DNA of 64,000 bases, taken from positions 1 to 64,000 of the forward strand of contig DWZQ01000037.1 of NCBI GenBank assembly GCA_019117485.1, written 5' to 3'. A model generated the notes under the pieces. That model searched no databases, was not told the DNA's origin, and saw only the letters and a list, made by a program, of their open reading frames with translations. The DNA is from Candidatus Agathobaculum intestinipullorum (GTDB lineage Bacteria; Bacillota; Clostridia; Oscillospirales; Butyricicoccaceae). This document shows, piece by piece, positions 30,168 to 39,527 of this stretch (positions are counted from its first letter, which is position 1; the number at the start of each line of letters is the position of its first letter). The translations under genes were made by a program, and so were the position numbers.

Positions 30168-30254
30168 TGTTTACTTCCTCCTTATTCTTTTCACAGCTTT
30201 CGATAGTATACTGCGGAACCCGCTAAAAGTCAACCATGCGCCCGTTTGTCGCAC

Positions 30255-30291
30255 AAAAGCCCCCTCTATCAAAGAGGGAGCTTTTTCTGTT
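30255..30291 (-). terminator. purB terminator
   Basis: AAAAGCCCCCTCT-ATCAA-AGAGGGAGCTTTTT. Confidence 0.75.
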
Positions 30292-30303
30292 CCCAAAACG
30301 GCC

Positions 30304-31734
30304 TTACAGGTTGATCTCAACCGTGACTTCGTCCCCGGTCAAGTAAGGCGCAATCGCCGGACGAACGCATTCGGCGATGAACTCGTCCACCTGCGAGGGG
30401 CAGCGGCCGATATACGCCGCCGGATCAAGATGGTCGAGAATCTGCTCGCGCGTCATGCCGAACATCGGGTCGGCCGCGATGCGGTCGATCAGGTCGTTAT
30501 CCAGACCTTCCTCCTTGATGCGCTTGCCCGCCGCCATCGAGTGTTCACGGATGCGCTCATGCAGCTCCTGCCGGTTGCCGCCGCGCTTGACCGCGTCCAT
30601 CATAATGTTCTCGGTGGCCATGAAGGGCAGCTCGTTCATCACATGCGCCTCAATTACCTTGGGGTAAACGACCAAACCGGACACGACGTTGATCATAATA
30701 TTGAGGATCGCATCAACCGCAAGGAACGCCTCGGGCACCGAAATGCGCTTGTTCGCGGAGTCATCGAGCGTGCGCTCAAACCACTGGGTCGCGGAGGTGA
30801 AAGCGGGGTTCAGGCTGTCGCAGATCACATAACGTGCCAGCGCGCAGATGCGCTCGCTTCTCATCGGATTGCGCTTGTAGGGCATCGCCGACGAGCCGAT
30901 CTGATGCTTTTCAAACGGTTCCTCGATCTCCTTGAGGTGCTGGAGCAGACGCAGGTCGGTGGCAAACTTGGACGCGGACTCGGCAATGCCCGCGAGGGTT
31001 GCCAGCGTCTGCGCGTCAATCTTGCGCGAATAGGTCTGGCCGGACACGGGAACCACACCCGCAAAGCCAAAATCATCCGCGATGCGCTTTTCCAGCTCCT
31101 TGACCTTGCTCTCATCGCCGTCGAACAGCTCCATAAAGGACGCCTGCGTGCCGGTCGTGCCCTTGCTTCCGAGCATCCGCAGGTTTTCGATGCGGTATTC
31201 AACCTCGTTCAAATCCATCAGCAGCTCGTTCATCCAGAGCGTCGCGCGCTTGCCGACAGTCGTCAACTGCGCGGGCTGGAAGTGCGTAAAGCCGAGCGTC
31301 GGCTGCGCCTTGTGCGCATCCGCGAAGCGGGCGAGCTTGTCCAGCACCACCGCGAGCTTTTGCCGCACCAGCTTGAGACCCTCACGAATCTGGATGATAT
31401 CCGTGTTGTCGCCAACGTAGGCGCTCGTCGCGCCGAGGTGGATGATACCGGCCGCCCCGGGCGCGGCCTTGCCAAAGGTATAGACGTGCGCCATCACGTC
31501 ATGCCGAACTTCCTTCTCGCGGGCGCGCGCAACATCATAGTCGATGTCGGTCAGATGGGCCGCCAGCTCGTCGACCTGTTCCTGCGTGATCGGCAAGCCA
31601 AGCGCCATTTCCGCCTTGGCCAGCGACAGCCACAGCCGCCGCCACGTCGAGAACTTCATGTCCGCGGAGAAGGTGTACAGCATCTCCGCCGAAGCATAGC
31701 GCGAGGAAAGCGGGCTTTCATACACGTTGTTCAT
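30304..31734 (-). CDS. purB: Adenylosuccinate lyase
   Basis: MNNVYESPLSSRYASAEML...SSAMPYKRNPMRSERICALAR signature. Confidence 0.96.
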   Translation of the reverse strand: MNNVYESPLSSRYASAEMLYTFSADMKFSTWRRLWLSLAKAEMALGLPITQEQVDELAAHLTDIDYDVARAREKEVRHDVMAHVYTFGKAAPGAAGIIHLGATSAYVGDNTDIIQIREGLKLVRQKLAVVLDKLARFADAHKAQPTLGFTHFQPAQLTTVGKRATLWMNELLMDLNEVEYRIENLRMLGSKGTTGTQASFMELFDGDESKVKELEKRIADDFGFAGVVPVSGQTYSRKIDAQTLATLAGIAESASKFATDLRLLQHLKEIEEPFEKHQIGSSAMPYKRNPMRSERICALARYVICDSLNPAFTSATQWFERTLDDSANKRISVPEAFLAVDAILNIMINVVSGLVVYPKVIEAHVMNELPFMATENIMMDAVKRGGNRQELHERIREHSMAAGKRIKEEGLDNDLIDRIAADPMFGMTREQILDHLDPAAYIGRCPSQVDEFIAECVRPAIAPYLTGDEVTVEINL

Positions 31735-32030
31735 GTCAGTCGTCCTTTCCGGTTGGTTTCCGCCGGTTTTGCCCGACGGGTGCGGCAAGACCGCCGCATG
31801 GGCTGGGACTGCGCCGAAGGGGCACAGCGATCCTCATTTCAGTATTCATAGTTTAACACCATACGGCGGGTTTTTCAAGGAAAACCACCCCATTTTGCGC
31901 ACATATTGTCGCATTAAACAAAGAAACGCCCGACCAGCGGCGGGTTTTTGACGCGCGCACCGCCGCGCTGCTTGACGGGCGCACGCAGGCATGCTATCAT
32001 CAAGTCAATAGAAACGCGGAGGTGCAGGAT

Positions 32031-32678
32031 ATGAGACGGGCAAAACGGGATGAGCGTGCGGCGCTGGCCGCGCTGATGTTTGACCAATTTTATGAACAGG
32101 CTGAGTTGCAGCAGCAGTTTTCCGGCATTGATCCGGAAACCGCCCGTGAAATCGGCCCGACTGTGCTCGGACTGGGGCAAGGCTATTTTTTCACGCACGG
32201 GGATGTGTTTGTGTGCGATGCGCCGGACGGCGCGCCCGCCGGCGTGATCGTGGGCGCGGACGCACAGCAGCTGGCCCATTTCGGCCCTCTCGGGCAATTC
32301 TTCTATGCACTGCGGCATGGCAAGGAGCTTCGTGATATCCCGCACTCGCTACTGGGGCAGATCATGCGCAATTCACGCCCCGTACTTGCCGCGCATAACA
32401 CGAAATGGTACCGGCGCTACTGCGGACGGCCGTACTACATTGCGCAGTTCGGTGTTGACAAACCTTACCGCGGCACGGGCGTCGCCCGCGACCTGCTTGA
32501 AGCCGCAATTGAACATGCCGCCTCACAGGGCTATCCGGCCGTGATTCTGGAAACCTTCTCGCGCGAGAATGTGCGGATGTATATGCACTTCGGCTTCCAG
32601 CTCAAGCAGGTGCAGGAAAGCGGGGACTTCACCGAGTACCGCCTGCTGCTGCCGCTGCTCCCTCTGAGTGCCCTCTAA
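32031..32678 (+). CDS. GNAT family N-acetyltransferase
   Basis: QFGVDKPYRGTGVARDLLEAAIEHAASQGYPAVILETFSRENVRMYMHFGFQ. Confidence 0.88.
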   Translation: MRRAKRDERAALAALMFDQFYEQAELQQQFSGIDPETAREIGPTVLGLGQGYFFTHGDVFVCDAPDGAPAGVIVGADAQQLAHFGPLGQFFYALRHGKELRDIPHSLLGQIMRNSRPVLAAHNTKWYRRYCGRPYYIAQFGVDKPYRGTGVARDLLEAAIEHAASQGYPAVILETFSRENVRMYMHFGFQLKQVQESGDFTEYRLLLPLLPLSAL

Positions 32679-32690
32679 CCACCCGCCAAA

Positions 32691-32724
32691 AGGAAAAGGA
32701 CGTGCAAATGCACGTCCTTTTTTG
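32691..32724. terminator. Bidirectional terminator
   Basis: AAAAGGACGTGCA-AA-TGCACGTCCTTTTTT. Confidence 0.85.
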
Positions 32725-32740
32725 CTTCCACGCGAGATAT

Positions 32741-33940
32741 TTATGCGTTTTTGATAAACTCTTCCAGCCGGTCGAGGCCCTTGTCGATCTCCGCCAGCGA
32801 AGTGGCGTAGCTCCAGCGGACAAAGGCGGGCGCGGCAAACGCCGTGCACGGCACGGTGGCGACCAGACCCTTTTCGAGGAACAGCTGCGCGAAGTCCTCC
32901 GCGCTTTCGATCGTCTTGCCATACATCTGCTTGCCGAGGAAGTTCTTCATGTTCATCATCACATAGAACGCGCCCTGCGGCTTAATGCAGGAAACGCCCT
33001 CGATGCGGTTCATGCGCTCAACCAGATGATCGCGGCGCGCCTCGAACGCCTGCTTCATCACCTGCATATCCTCCTGCGGGCCCTTGAGTGCCACAATTGC
33101 CGCGTGCTGCGAAATCGTCGACGGTGCAGAGGTCGAGTGGCTCAGGTAGTTGCTCATCACCTTGGCAAGCTCCGGGTTGGACGCGCTGTAACCGATACGC
33201 CAGCCGGTCATCGCGTAGCTCTTGGACACGCCGTTGACAATGATCGTGCGGTTCTTCACGTCCTCATTCAGCGACGCAAACGACACAAACTCAATGTCGT
33301 CATAGACAAGATTGCAGTAGATCTCATCCGCGATAACGTAGATGTTGTGGCGGCAGCATACATCCGCGATGGCTTCCAACTCCTCGCGGGTGTAGACCAT
33401 GCCGGTCGGGTTGCAGGGCGAGTTGAGCATGAATGCCTTGGTCTTATCCGTGATCGCGGCCTCCAGCTGCGCGGCCGTGATCTTAAAGTCCTGCTCCTCT
33501 CCCGCCGCGACGATCACCGGCTTGGCGCCCGCCTGCTGCACCATTTCGGAGTAGCTGACCCAATACGGCGCGGCGATGACGACCTCGTCGCCCGGGTTGC
33601 ACAGCGTCATCAGCGCAATATAGACCGAGTGCTTCGCGCCCGACGCGACCACGATCTGCTTCGGCTCATATTCCAGACCAAAATCGGTTTTCAGCCGATA
33701 GCACGCAGCCTCGCGCAGCTCCATCAGGCCGGCGGCCGGCGTGTAACGCGTCAGGTTATTCTCAATCGCCTCGATACCCGCCTGCTTGATGTGCTCGGGC
33801 GTCGGAAAGTCCGGCTCGCCCGCGCCGAAGCCGACCACGTCCTTGCCCTCCGCCTTCATCTGCTTGAACAGCGAGTCGATGACCAGCGTCGTCGATGCCT
33901 GTACCCCTGCTGCGATCCTCGAAATCGGTTTCAATGCCAC
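32741..33940 (-). CDS. Pyridoxal-phosphate aminotransferase class I/II (aspartate aminotransferase-like)
   Basis: FGAGEPDFPTPEHIKQAG...NSPCNPTGMVYTREEL...NGVSKSYAMTGWRIGY. Confidence 0.94.
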   Translation of the reverse strand: MALKPISRIAAGVQASTTLVIDSLFKQMKAEGKDVVGFGAGEPDFPTPEHIKQAGIEAIENNLTRYTPAAGLMELREAACYRLKTDFGLEYEPKQIVVASGAKHSVYIALMTLCNPGDEVVIAAPYWVSYSEMVQQAGAKPVIVAAGEEQDFKITAAQLEAAITDKTKAFMLNSPCNPTGMVYTREELEAIADVCCRHNIYVIADEIYCNLVYDDIEFVSFASLNEDVKNRTIIVNGVSKSYAMTGWRIGYSASNPELAKVMSNYLSHSTSAPSTISQHAAIVALKGPQEDMQVMKQAFEARRDHLVERMNRIEGVSCIKPQGAFYVMMNMKNFLGKQMYGKTIESAEDFAQLFLEKGLVATVPCTAFAAPAFVRWSYATSLAEIDKGLDRLEEFIKNA

Positions 33941-34077
33941 GCTTACGCACTCCTTTTCGTCTCTCTATGGTTTTATTATATGCCTGCTACCGCATTTTTG
34001 CAAGTCTGCGGCTGCAAAACTGCAAATTGAAGGAATAGAAAAAACCGCCGAAAAGAGGCGGTTTTCGTGTGGAACTT

Positions 34078-34740
34078 TCACAAAGCGGGGGCGAAATCAC
34101 GCGAAAAGACGACGAGCGCGCACCCGTCCCGGATTTCTACGGTAACGGCCGCATTTGCCGCGGCCTCGTTGGAAATGGTCACCATGCCCGCGCGCGTGAC
34201 CGTTGCGTCATGCAGCGGGTATTTTGCATTTTCGATCGTCACGCCGTGCAGCGCAGCGTCGAGCGGCACGATGGAAAAATACGGGAAGTTTTCGGACATT
34301 TTGAATTTCATGCAGCCGCCCGGATGCAAAACGATGCAGTTCTGCCGGTCGAGGATGGTCAGCTCCGCGCCGAGGTCGTGCGCCTCCTCCAGCAACGACA
34401 GATTGGCCAGCTCATGGTCAATGCGCCCGCCGGTCGCGCAGACGAGCGTGGCCACGGTGCAGCCGCGGCGGATGACCTCACGCAGGCAGCCCTGCGTGTC
34501 GGTGTCATCCTTTTCGGGTTTGAGGCGGATGGTCTCAGCGCCCTCGATCTCCGGGCTGGAATCACAGTCCGCGATCATGAAGTCCGGGCGCAGGCCGAGC
34601 GCGCGCGCATGGCGCAGCCCACCATCCGCACAAGCGATCAGCGCGTCCGGATGCGCCGCCAGAAACGCGCGGATGTAGCCGTATTCGGTTTCGGGTGCGG
34701 CCGCAAAAATCAGCGCGTGCCGCCCTTTGAAATCTCCCAT
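34078..34740 (-). CDS. thiN: Thiamine diphosphokinase
   Basis: IACADGGLRHARALGLRPDFMIADCDS...EKDDTDTQGCLREVI...GRIDHELANL. Confidence 0.93.
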   Translation of the reverse strand: MGDFKGRHALIFAAAPETEYGYIRAFLAAHPDALIACADGGLRHARALGLRPDFMIADCDSSPEIEGAETIRLKPEKDDTDTQGCLREVIRRGCTVATLVCATGGRIDHELANLSLLEEAHDLGAELTILDRQNCIVLHPGGCMKFKMSENFPYFSIVPLDAALHGVTIENAKYPLHDATVTRAGMVTISNEAAANAAVTVEIRDGCALVVFSRDFAPAL

Positions 34741-35609
34741 TGCTTCAAATCCTTTACGCTGTCATACAGCTTGACATAGCTTTCGTGGCGGCTTTCTGCA
34801 ATCTCACCCGCCGCTACCGCCGCCAGCACCGCACAGCCCTTTTCCTTCACATGGGCGCAGCCGGTAAACTGGCACTGCCCGATATAGGGTGCAAACTCGG
34901 GGAACGCATATTGCAGATCCTCCGCCAGCACCAGATCCATCTGCCCGGTGTCGAACGAGGAAAAGCCGGGCGTGTCCGCAATGTAACCGCCGCCATCGAC
35001 CGGATGCAGCTCAACGTGGCGCGTCGTGTGCTTGCCCCTGCCGATGCGGTCAGAGATCGCGCCGACCTCGGCGCCGAAGCGCGGGTCGATACGGTTGAGT
35101 ACGCTCGACTTGCCCACGCCCGAGTTGCCCGCAAACGCGGCCACCCGGCCGCGCAGGCGGGCTTTCAATTCGTCGATGCCTTCGCCGGTCAGCGCGCTCA
35201 CGCGCAGCACGTCGATCCCGCTTTTCTGATAGGCTTCAAACAGCGCGTCGCCCGGATTTTCGTCCGTCTTGTTGATGACAACCAACGCGCCGATGCCCTT
35301 GTGTACCGCAATCGCGGTCACCTTGTCGATCAGGAACGGATCGGTGACCGGCGGCGCGGCCGAAGCGACTGCGACCACCAGATCAAGGTTGGCCACCGCA
35401 GGCCGCACCAGACTGTTTTTGCGCGGCGCAATGTCGAGCAGATAGCCCGTGCCGTCCTCGGGCTGTATCTCCAGCGTGACGCGGTCACCCACGATGGGCT
35501 TGCCCACGGTTTTGCGGAAGCGCCCGCGCGCCTTGCACTCGATCAGGCCGTCGGCGGTGTCCACATAGTAGAACCCGCCGACGCCCTTGAGAATGATGCC
35601 TTCGGTCAA
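34710..35609 (-). CDS. rsgA: Ribosome small subunit-dependent GTPase (probable TTG start)
   Basis: VVINKTDE, GNSGVGKSSVLN, TRHVELHPVDGGGYIADTPGFSSF, zinc motif C-X-GCAHVKEKGC. Confidence 0.95.
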   Translation of the reverse strand: MTEGIILKGVGGFYYVDTADGLIECKARGRFRKTVGKPIVGDRVTLEIQPEDGTGYLLDIAPRKNSLVRPAVANLDLVVAVASAAPPVTDPFLIDKVTAIAVHKGIGALVVINKTDENPGDALFEAYQKSGIDVLRVSALTGEGIDELKARLRGRVAAFAGNSGVGKSSVLNRIDPRFGAEVGAISDRIGRGKHTTRHVELHPVDGGGYIADTPGFSSFDTGQMDLVLAEDLQYAFPEFAPYIGQCQFTGCAHVKEKGCAVLAAVAAGEIAESRHESYVKLYDSVKDLKQWEISKGGTR

Positions 35610-35625
35610 ACTTTCGCCCCTTCCG

Positions 35626-37665
35626 TTAGCTGAACGTGCAGGTCTGCGTGCTGGAAACACCGTCGACGCTGATCGTCACTTCATGCTGGCCGGGCGTACT
35701 GGTCAGCGGTACGCCAATACTGCCCTGACTGGTTTCATGCGTTGCGTCATACTGCACCACGCCATCCACCGATACGACAATATGCGCCATATCCGTGCTG
35801 TCCGGCAACGTCACCTGCACCGTAGTGGAACCGGTGGTCGGTTCAGCTGGTTCGTCCGTAGTGTCGCCGCTGTCCTCGCCGCCGCTGGGTTGCTGCTCAT
35901 CCGGGGTCTCCGGCACTGGCTCCTCCTCACTCTTGCCCTTGGAGATCTGGATATTGACCGCCGTGCCCTCACTAACCTCGGTGCCCTTGCTCACCGACTG
36001 CCAAACGACCGTGCCGACTGCCGCTGTGCTTTCCACGGGATCGACCGAGCCCAGCTTGAGGCCCCGGTCGGCCAGCGCCTGCTGCGCCGCATTTTGCGAC
36101 ATGCCATACAGGTCGGGTACGGAAGCCTTCTTCTCTTCCTTGCCCTTGCTGATATAGATGGTCAACATCGCGCCCTTTTCAAGTTCCTCGCCGGCAGCGG
36201 GGTCGGTGCGGGTGATCTTACCCTGCTCGACCTCGTCGCTGTATTCTTCTTCGGTCTTAAAGCTTACGCCATGCTCATCGAGCATGGTCTGCGCGTACTC
36301 GATCGTGCGGCCCTTGAAGTCAATGATCTTATAAGTGTCGCTGACGTTATCGCCGCCCGCCGACACCACAACCGTGATGATCGCGCCCTTGGTCACCTTG
36401 GTGCCGGTTGCGGGGTCCTGCTCGAGGATCTCACCAACCGGCCGGTCGGACTCCTGCCGCTCGGCGGCTTCCTGAATGGTAAACTGTCCGGTATACGTCT
36501 CATCGGCGAGCACGTCGTCGATCGTCTGCCCGACAAGCGGCGGCACCGTGAGCTTTTCCTCGCCCGTGCTGCCGGTCGACATCAGCAGGAACACAACCAC
36601 AAACGCGATCACCGCGACCACGGCTACCGCGATGCCTGCGGCAAGGCCGGGGCGCTCGGCCAGACGGTCGAAAAAGCCCTCCGGCTCGCGCACGGCGGTT
36701 GCAGTCTCACGCCGCTGGGCGACGTGCGCGGCATGCTCTTGCGCGGCCGTGCGGCGCGCCGCGCGCTGCACATCCCGGCCGATGACCTGCGTCTCGCCCG
36801 CCTCGTCGTCGGTATATGCATAGCCGAAGCGCTGCTGTTCGTTGTTCTTGAGTTGTTCAAGGTCGGCGTACAACGCCTCTGCCGAAGCATAGCGCCGCCC
36901 GATATTGGCGCACATGGCGTGCATCACGATCTCGTCCAGCCCCTTGGGGATGCCGGGCATTTGCTCGCTGGGCGTGAGCGGCACGGCGTTTAAGTGCTGC
37001 ATGACGACCTGCAAAGCGGTTTCGCCCTCAAAGGGCAGCTTGCCGGTCAGCATTTCGTACATGACAACGCCGAGCGAATAGATATCCGTGCGGTAGTCGA
37101 TTTTCGAGCCCTTGGCCTGCTCGGGCGAGATATAATGCACCGAGCCGATGGCCTCCTGCACCACGCGGGTCTCCTGCGTGGTGGCAAAGGACGCGATGCC
37201 GAAGTCGGTCAGCTTGGCGGTACCGTCGCGCAGGATGATGACGTTCTGCGGCTTGATATCCTGATGGATGATGCCGCGGGAGTGCGCATGCACCAGCGCG
37301 CGGCAGATCTGCTCCGCGAAGAACACAGCCTCCTGCCAGTTCAGGTGGCCTTTTCGCTGCAAATATTCCTTGAGGGTCACGCCCTCGATCAGCTCCATGA
37401 CGATATAGTCCGCGCCGTTTTCGCTGCCCACGTCGAACACTGACACGATGTTATGGTGGCTGAGCTTGGCGACCGCCTGCGACTCGATCGAAAACCGCTT
37501 GCGGATGTCGGGGTCTTTTGCATACTCCTCCTTGAGGATTTTAACGGCGACATAACGGTTGAGCACGACGTCGCGTGCGCGATAGACGACCGCCATGCCG
37601 CCTACGCCAACCACGTCGATGATCTCATACCGGCCTCCGAGCTGTTTGCCGATATATTTGTCCAT
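35626..37665 (-). CDS. prkC: PASTA-domain Ser/Thr protein kinase (Stk1/PrkC family)
   Basis: GRYEIIDVVGVGGMAVVYRARD...GIIHQDIKPQNVI...DFGIA; TM; PASTA repeats; extra C-terminal beta-type domain. Confidence 0.95.
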   Translation of the reverse strand: MDKYIGKQLGGRYEIIDVVGVGGMAVVYRARDVVLNRYVAVKILKEEYAKDPDIRKRFSIESQAVAKLSHHNIVSVFDVGSENGADYIVMELIEGVTLKEYLQRKGHLNWQEAVFFAEQICRALVHAHSRGIIHQDIKPQNVIILRDGTAKLTDFGIASFATTQETRVVQEAIGSVHYISPEQAKGSKIDYRTDIYSLGVVMYEMLTGKLPFEGETALQVVMQHLNAVPLTPSEQMPGIPKGLDEIVMHAMCANIGRRYASAEALYADLEQLKNNEQQRFGYAYTDDEAGETQVIGRDVQRAARRTAAQEHAAHVAQRRETATAVREPEGFFDRLAERPGLAAGIAVAVVAVIAFVVVFLLMSTGSTGEEKLTVPPLVGQTIDDVLADETYTGQFTIQEAAERQESDRPVGEILEQDPATGTKVTKGAIITVVVSAGGDNVSDTYKIIDFKGRTIEYAQTMLDEHGVSFKTEEEYSDEVEQGKITRTDPAAGEELEKGAMLTIYISKGKEEKKASVPDLYGMSQNAAQQALADRGLKLGSVDPVESTAAVGTVVWQSVSKGTEVSEGTAVNIQISKGKSEEEPVPETPDEQQPSGGEDSGDTTDEPAEPTTGSTTVQVTLPDSTDMAHIVVSVDGVVQYDATHETSQGSIGVPLTSTPGQHEVTISVDGVSSTQTCTFS

Positions 37666-37671
37666 AGGGGG

Positions 37672-38424
37672 TTACGCCTCCTCTTCCGCGCCGCGGGTGA
37701 ACAGCGCAACCGTGATATTATCGCGGCCGCCGCCCTCCAGTGCGAGGGTAAGCAGCGCATCGCCCGCCAGCGCGAGCGTTTTGGCATATTTGAGTGTTTC
37801 TGCGATTTTGTCATCCTCGACCATGCCGGTCAGGCCGTCGGTACACAGCAGCAGCGTTTCGCCATGCTTGAGACGGACCTCAAACAGATCGCCCTCGACA
37901 TCCGGCTCCACGCCGACCGCGCGGGTGATCAGGTTTTTCTGCGGATGGGTGCGGGCGTCGGCTTCGGTGATGCGGCCCTGCCGGCGCATCTCCTCAACGT
38001 AGGAATGATCCTCGGTCAACTGGTGCAGGCGCGTGCCGTCGAATAAGTAGGCGCGGCTGTCCCCAACGTTCAGGATGGTTGCCTGTTCCCCCTGTACGAG
38101 CGCCGCAACCAGCGTCGTGCCCATGCCGCGGAACTCCGGCTGCCGCCCGGCAAGCGAAAACACCGTATCGTTTGCCTGCACCAGCGCATGGGTCAGCAGC
38201 GTCTGGCGCTTGCCCGCGTCCAGTTCGCGGTCGAGCGCACTTTGGACGGTTTCCGCGAAGGCCTTGGCCGCAAAGCGGCTGGCCACATTACCCGCGTTCG
38301 CACCGCCCATGCCGTCGCACACGACAAGCAGCGCGGTCTGGTTTTCCTCCCGCGCTTCGATTTGATAAATATCCTGATTGGTCGGGCGCACACGTCCCCT
38401 GTCCGTCAAGCCAAACCATTCCAT
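37672..38424 (-). CDS. stp: PP2C family Ser/Thr phosphatase (Stp1)
   Basis: TDRGRVRPTNQDIYQIE...VVCDGMGGANAGNVAS...GDSRAYLFDG...GGRDNITV. Confidence 0.94.
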   Translation of the reverse strand: MEWFGLTDRGRVRPTNQDIYQIEAREENQTALLVVCDGMGGANAGNVASRFAAKAFAETVQSALDRELDAGKRQTLLTHALVQANDTVFSLAGRQPEFRGMGTTLVAALVQGEQATILNVGDSRAYLFDGTRLHQLTEDHSYVEEMRRQGRITEADARTHPQKNLITRAVGVEPDVEGDLFEVRLKHGETLLLCTDGLTGMVEDDKIAETLKYAKTLALAGDALLTLALEGGGRDNITVALFTRGAEEEA

Positions 38425-38483
38425 GCGAACACCTCCCGTGTCTGATCAAGGTGATATCTCCCATTCGGGATGCCGGTTTTGTA

Positions 38484-39527
38484 TTACGACCGGCCTGTTT
38501 GCTGTTTTTGCAGTTCCCGGCGGCGCAGCTGGCCGCAGGCGGCGTCAATATCCGGGCCGAGCCGGCGGCGCACGGTCGCGGTCACGCCGCGCTTCTCGAG
38601 CGCCTGCTGGAAGCGGCGCACGGCCTCGGGCCGCGACGGGGAAAGCGGGCTTTCCGCCACTTCGTTGAGCGGGATGAGATTGACGTGCGCGGGCCGTCCA
38701 CGCAGGAGCGCGGCCAGCTTTTCGGCCTGCCACGGGCGGTCGGTCTTGTCCCGCGCCATCATGTACTCATAGGAAATGCGCCGCCCGGTGGTATCGAAGT
38801 AATACCGGCACGCGCGCATCAGCCGCGCAACCGGATACGCGTCATTGACCGGCATAATGGACGAGCGTATCTCGTCGTCCGGCGCGTGCAGGGACACCGA
38901 TAACGTGATCTGTAATTTTTCCCCTGCTAACTTCTCTATTTTATCAGCAATTCCGCTCGTTGACAAGGAAATATGCCGCTGGCCGATGTTCACGCCCTCC
39001 GGGCAGCTGACCAGATGCAGAAATCTCAGCACGTTGTCGTAATTGTCCAGCGGCTCGCCCGTGCCCATGAGCACGATGTTCGAAACCGTCTCCCCGCTGT
39101 CCTTCTGCATGAACAGCACTTCGTCGAGGATTTCGCCCGCAGACAGATGGCGCTTCAGGCCGTTCAAACCCGAGGCGCAGAACTTGCACCCCATCCGGCA
39201 GCCCACCTGCGTGGACACACAGACCGACACGCCGTGCTCATAGTGCATCAGCACGGACTCGACGCAGTCGCCGTCCCGCAGCCGCCACAGGTACTTGACC
39301 GTGCCGTCGACTTGGCTCACCTGCTTGCGCGCCACCTGCGGCACGGTCAACGTAAACCGCTCCGCGAGCCTTGCGCGCAGGTCTTTGGACAGGTTGGACA
39401 TCTCTTCAAAGGACTCTACCGGCTGGTGGAGCCATTTGAAGATCTGTCCCGCGCGGAAAGGCTTTTCACCCATCTGGACAAGTTGAGCTTTCAGTTCTTC
39501 GATTGTCAGGGATTTGATCTCTGTCAT
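38484..39527 (-). CDS. rlmN: 23S rRNA (adenine(2503)-C(2))-methyltransferase
   Basis: STQVGCRMGCKFCASGLNGLKRHLSAGEI radical SAM CxxxCxxC; NIVLMGTGEPLDNYDNV. Confidence 0.97.
   Translation of the reverse strand: MTEIKSLTIEELKAQLVQMGEKPFRAGQIFKWLHQPVESFEEMSNLSKDLRARLAERFTLTVPQVARKQVSQVDGTVKYLWRLRDGDCVESVLMHYEHGVSVCVSTQVGCRMGCKFCASGLNGLKRHLSAGEILDEVLFMQKDSGETVSNIVLMGTGEPLDNYDNVLRFLHLVSCPEGVNIGQRHISLSTSGIADKIEKLAGEKLQITLSVSLHAPDDEIRSSIMPVNDAYPVARLMRACRYYFDTTGRRISYEYMMARDKTDRPWQAEKLAALLRGRPAHVNLIPLNEVAESPLSPSRPEAVRRFQQALEKRGVTATVRRRLGPDIDAACGQLRRRELQKQQTGRS

Noticed and set aside
34710-34740. 31-nt overlap between rsgA and thiN as an unusual gene fusion
   Set aside because: More likely an ordinary translationally coupled overlap or a thiN start a few codons downstream.
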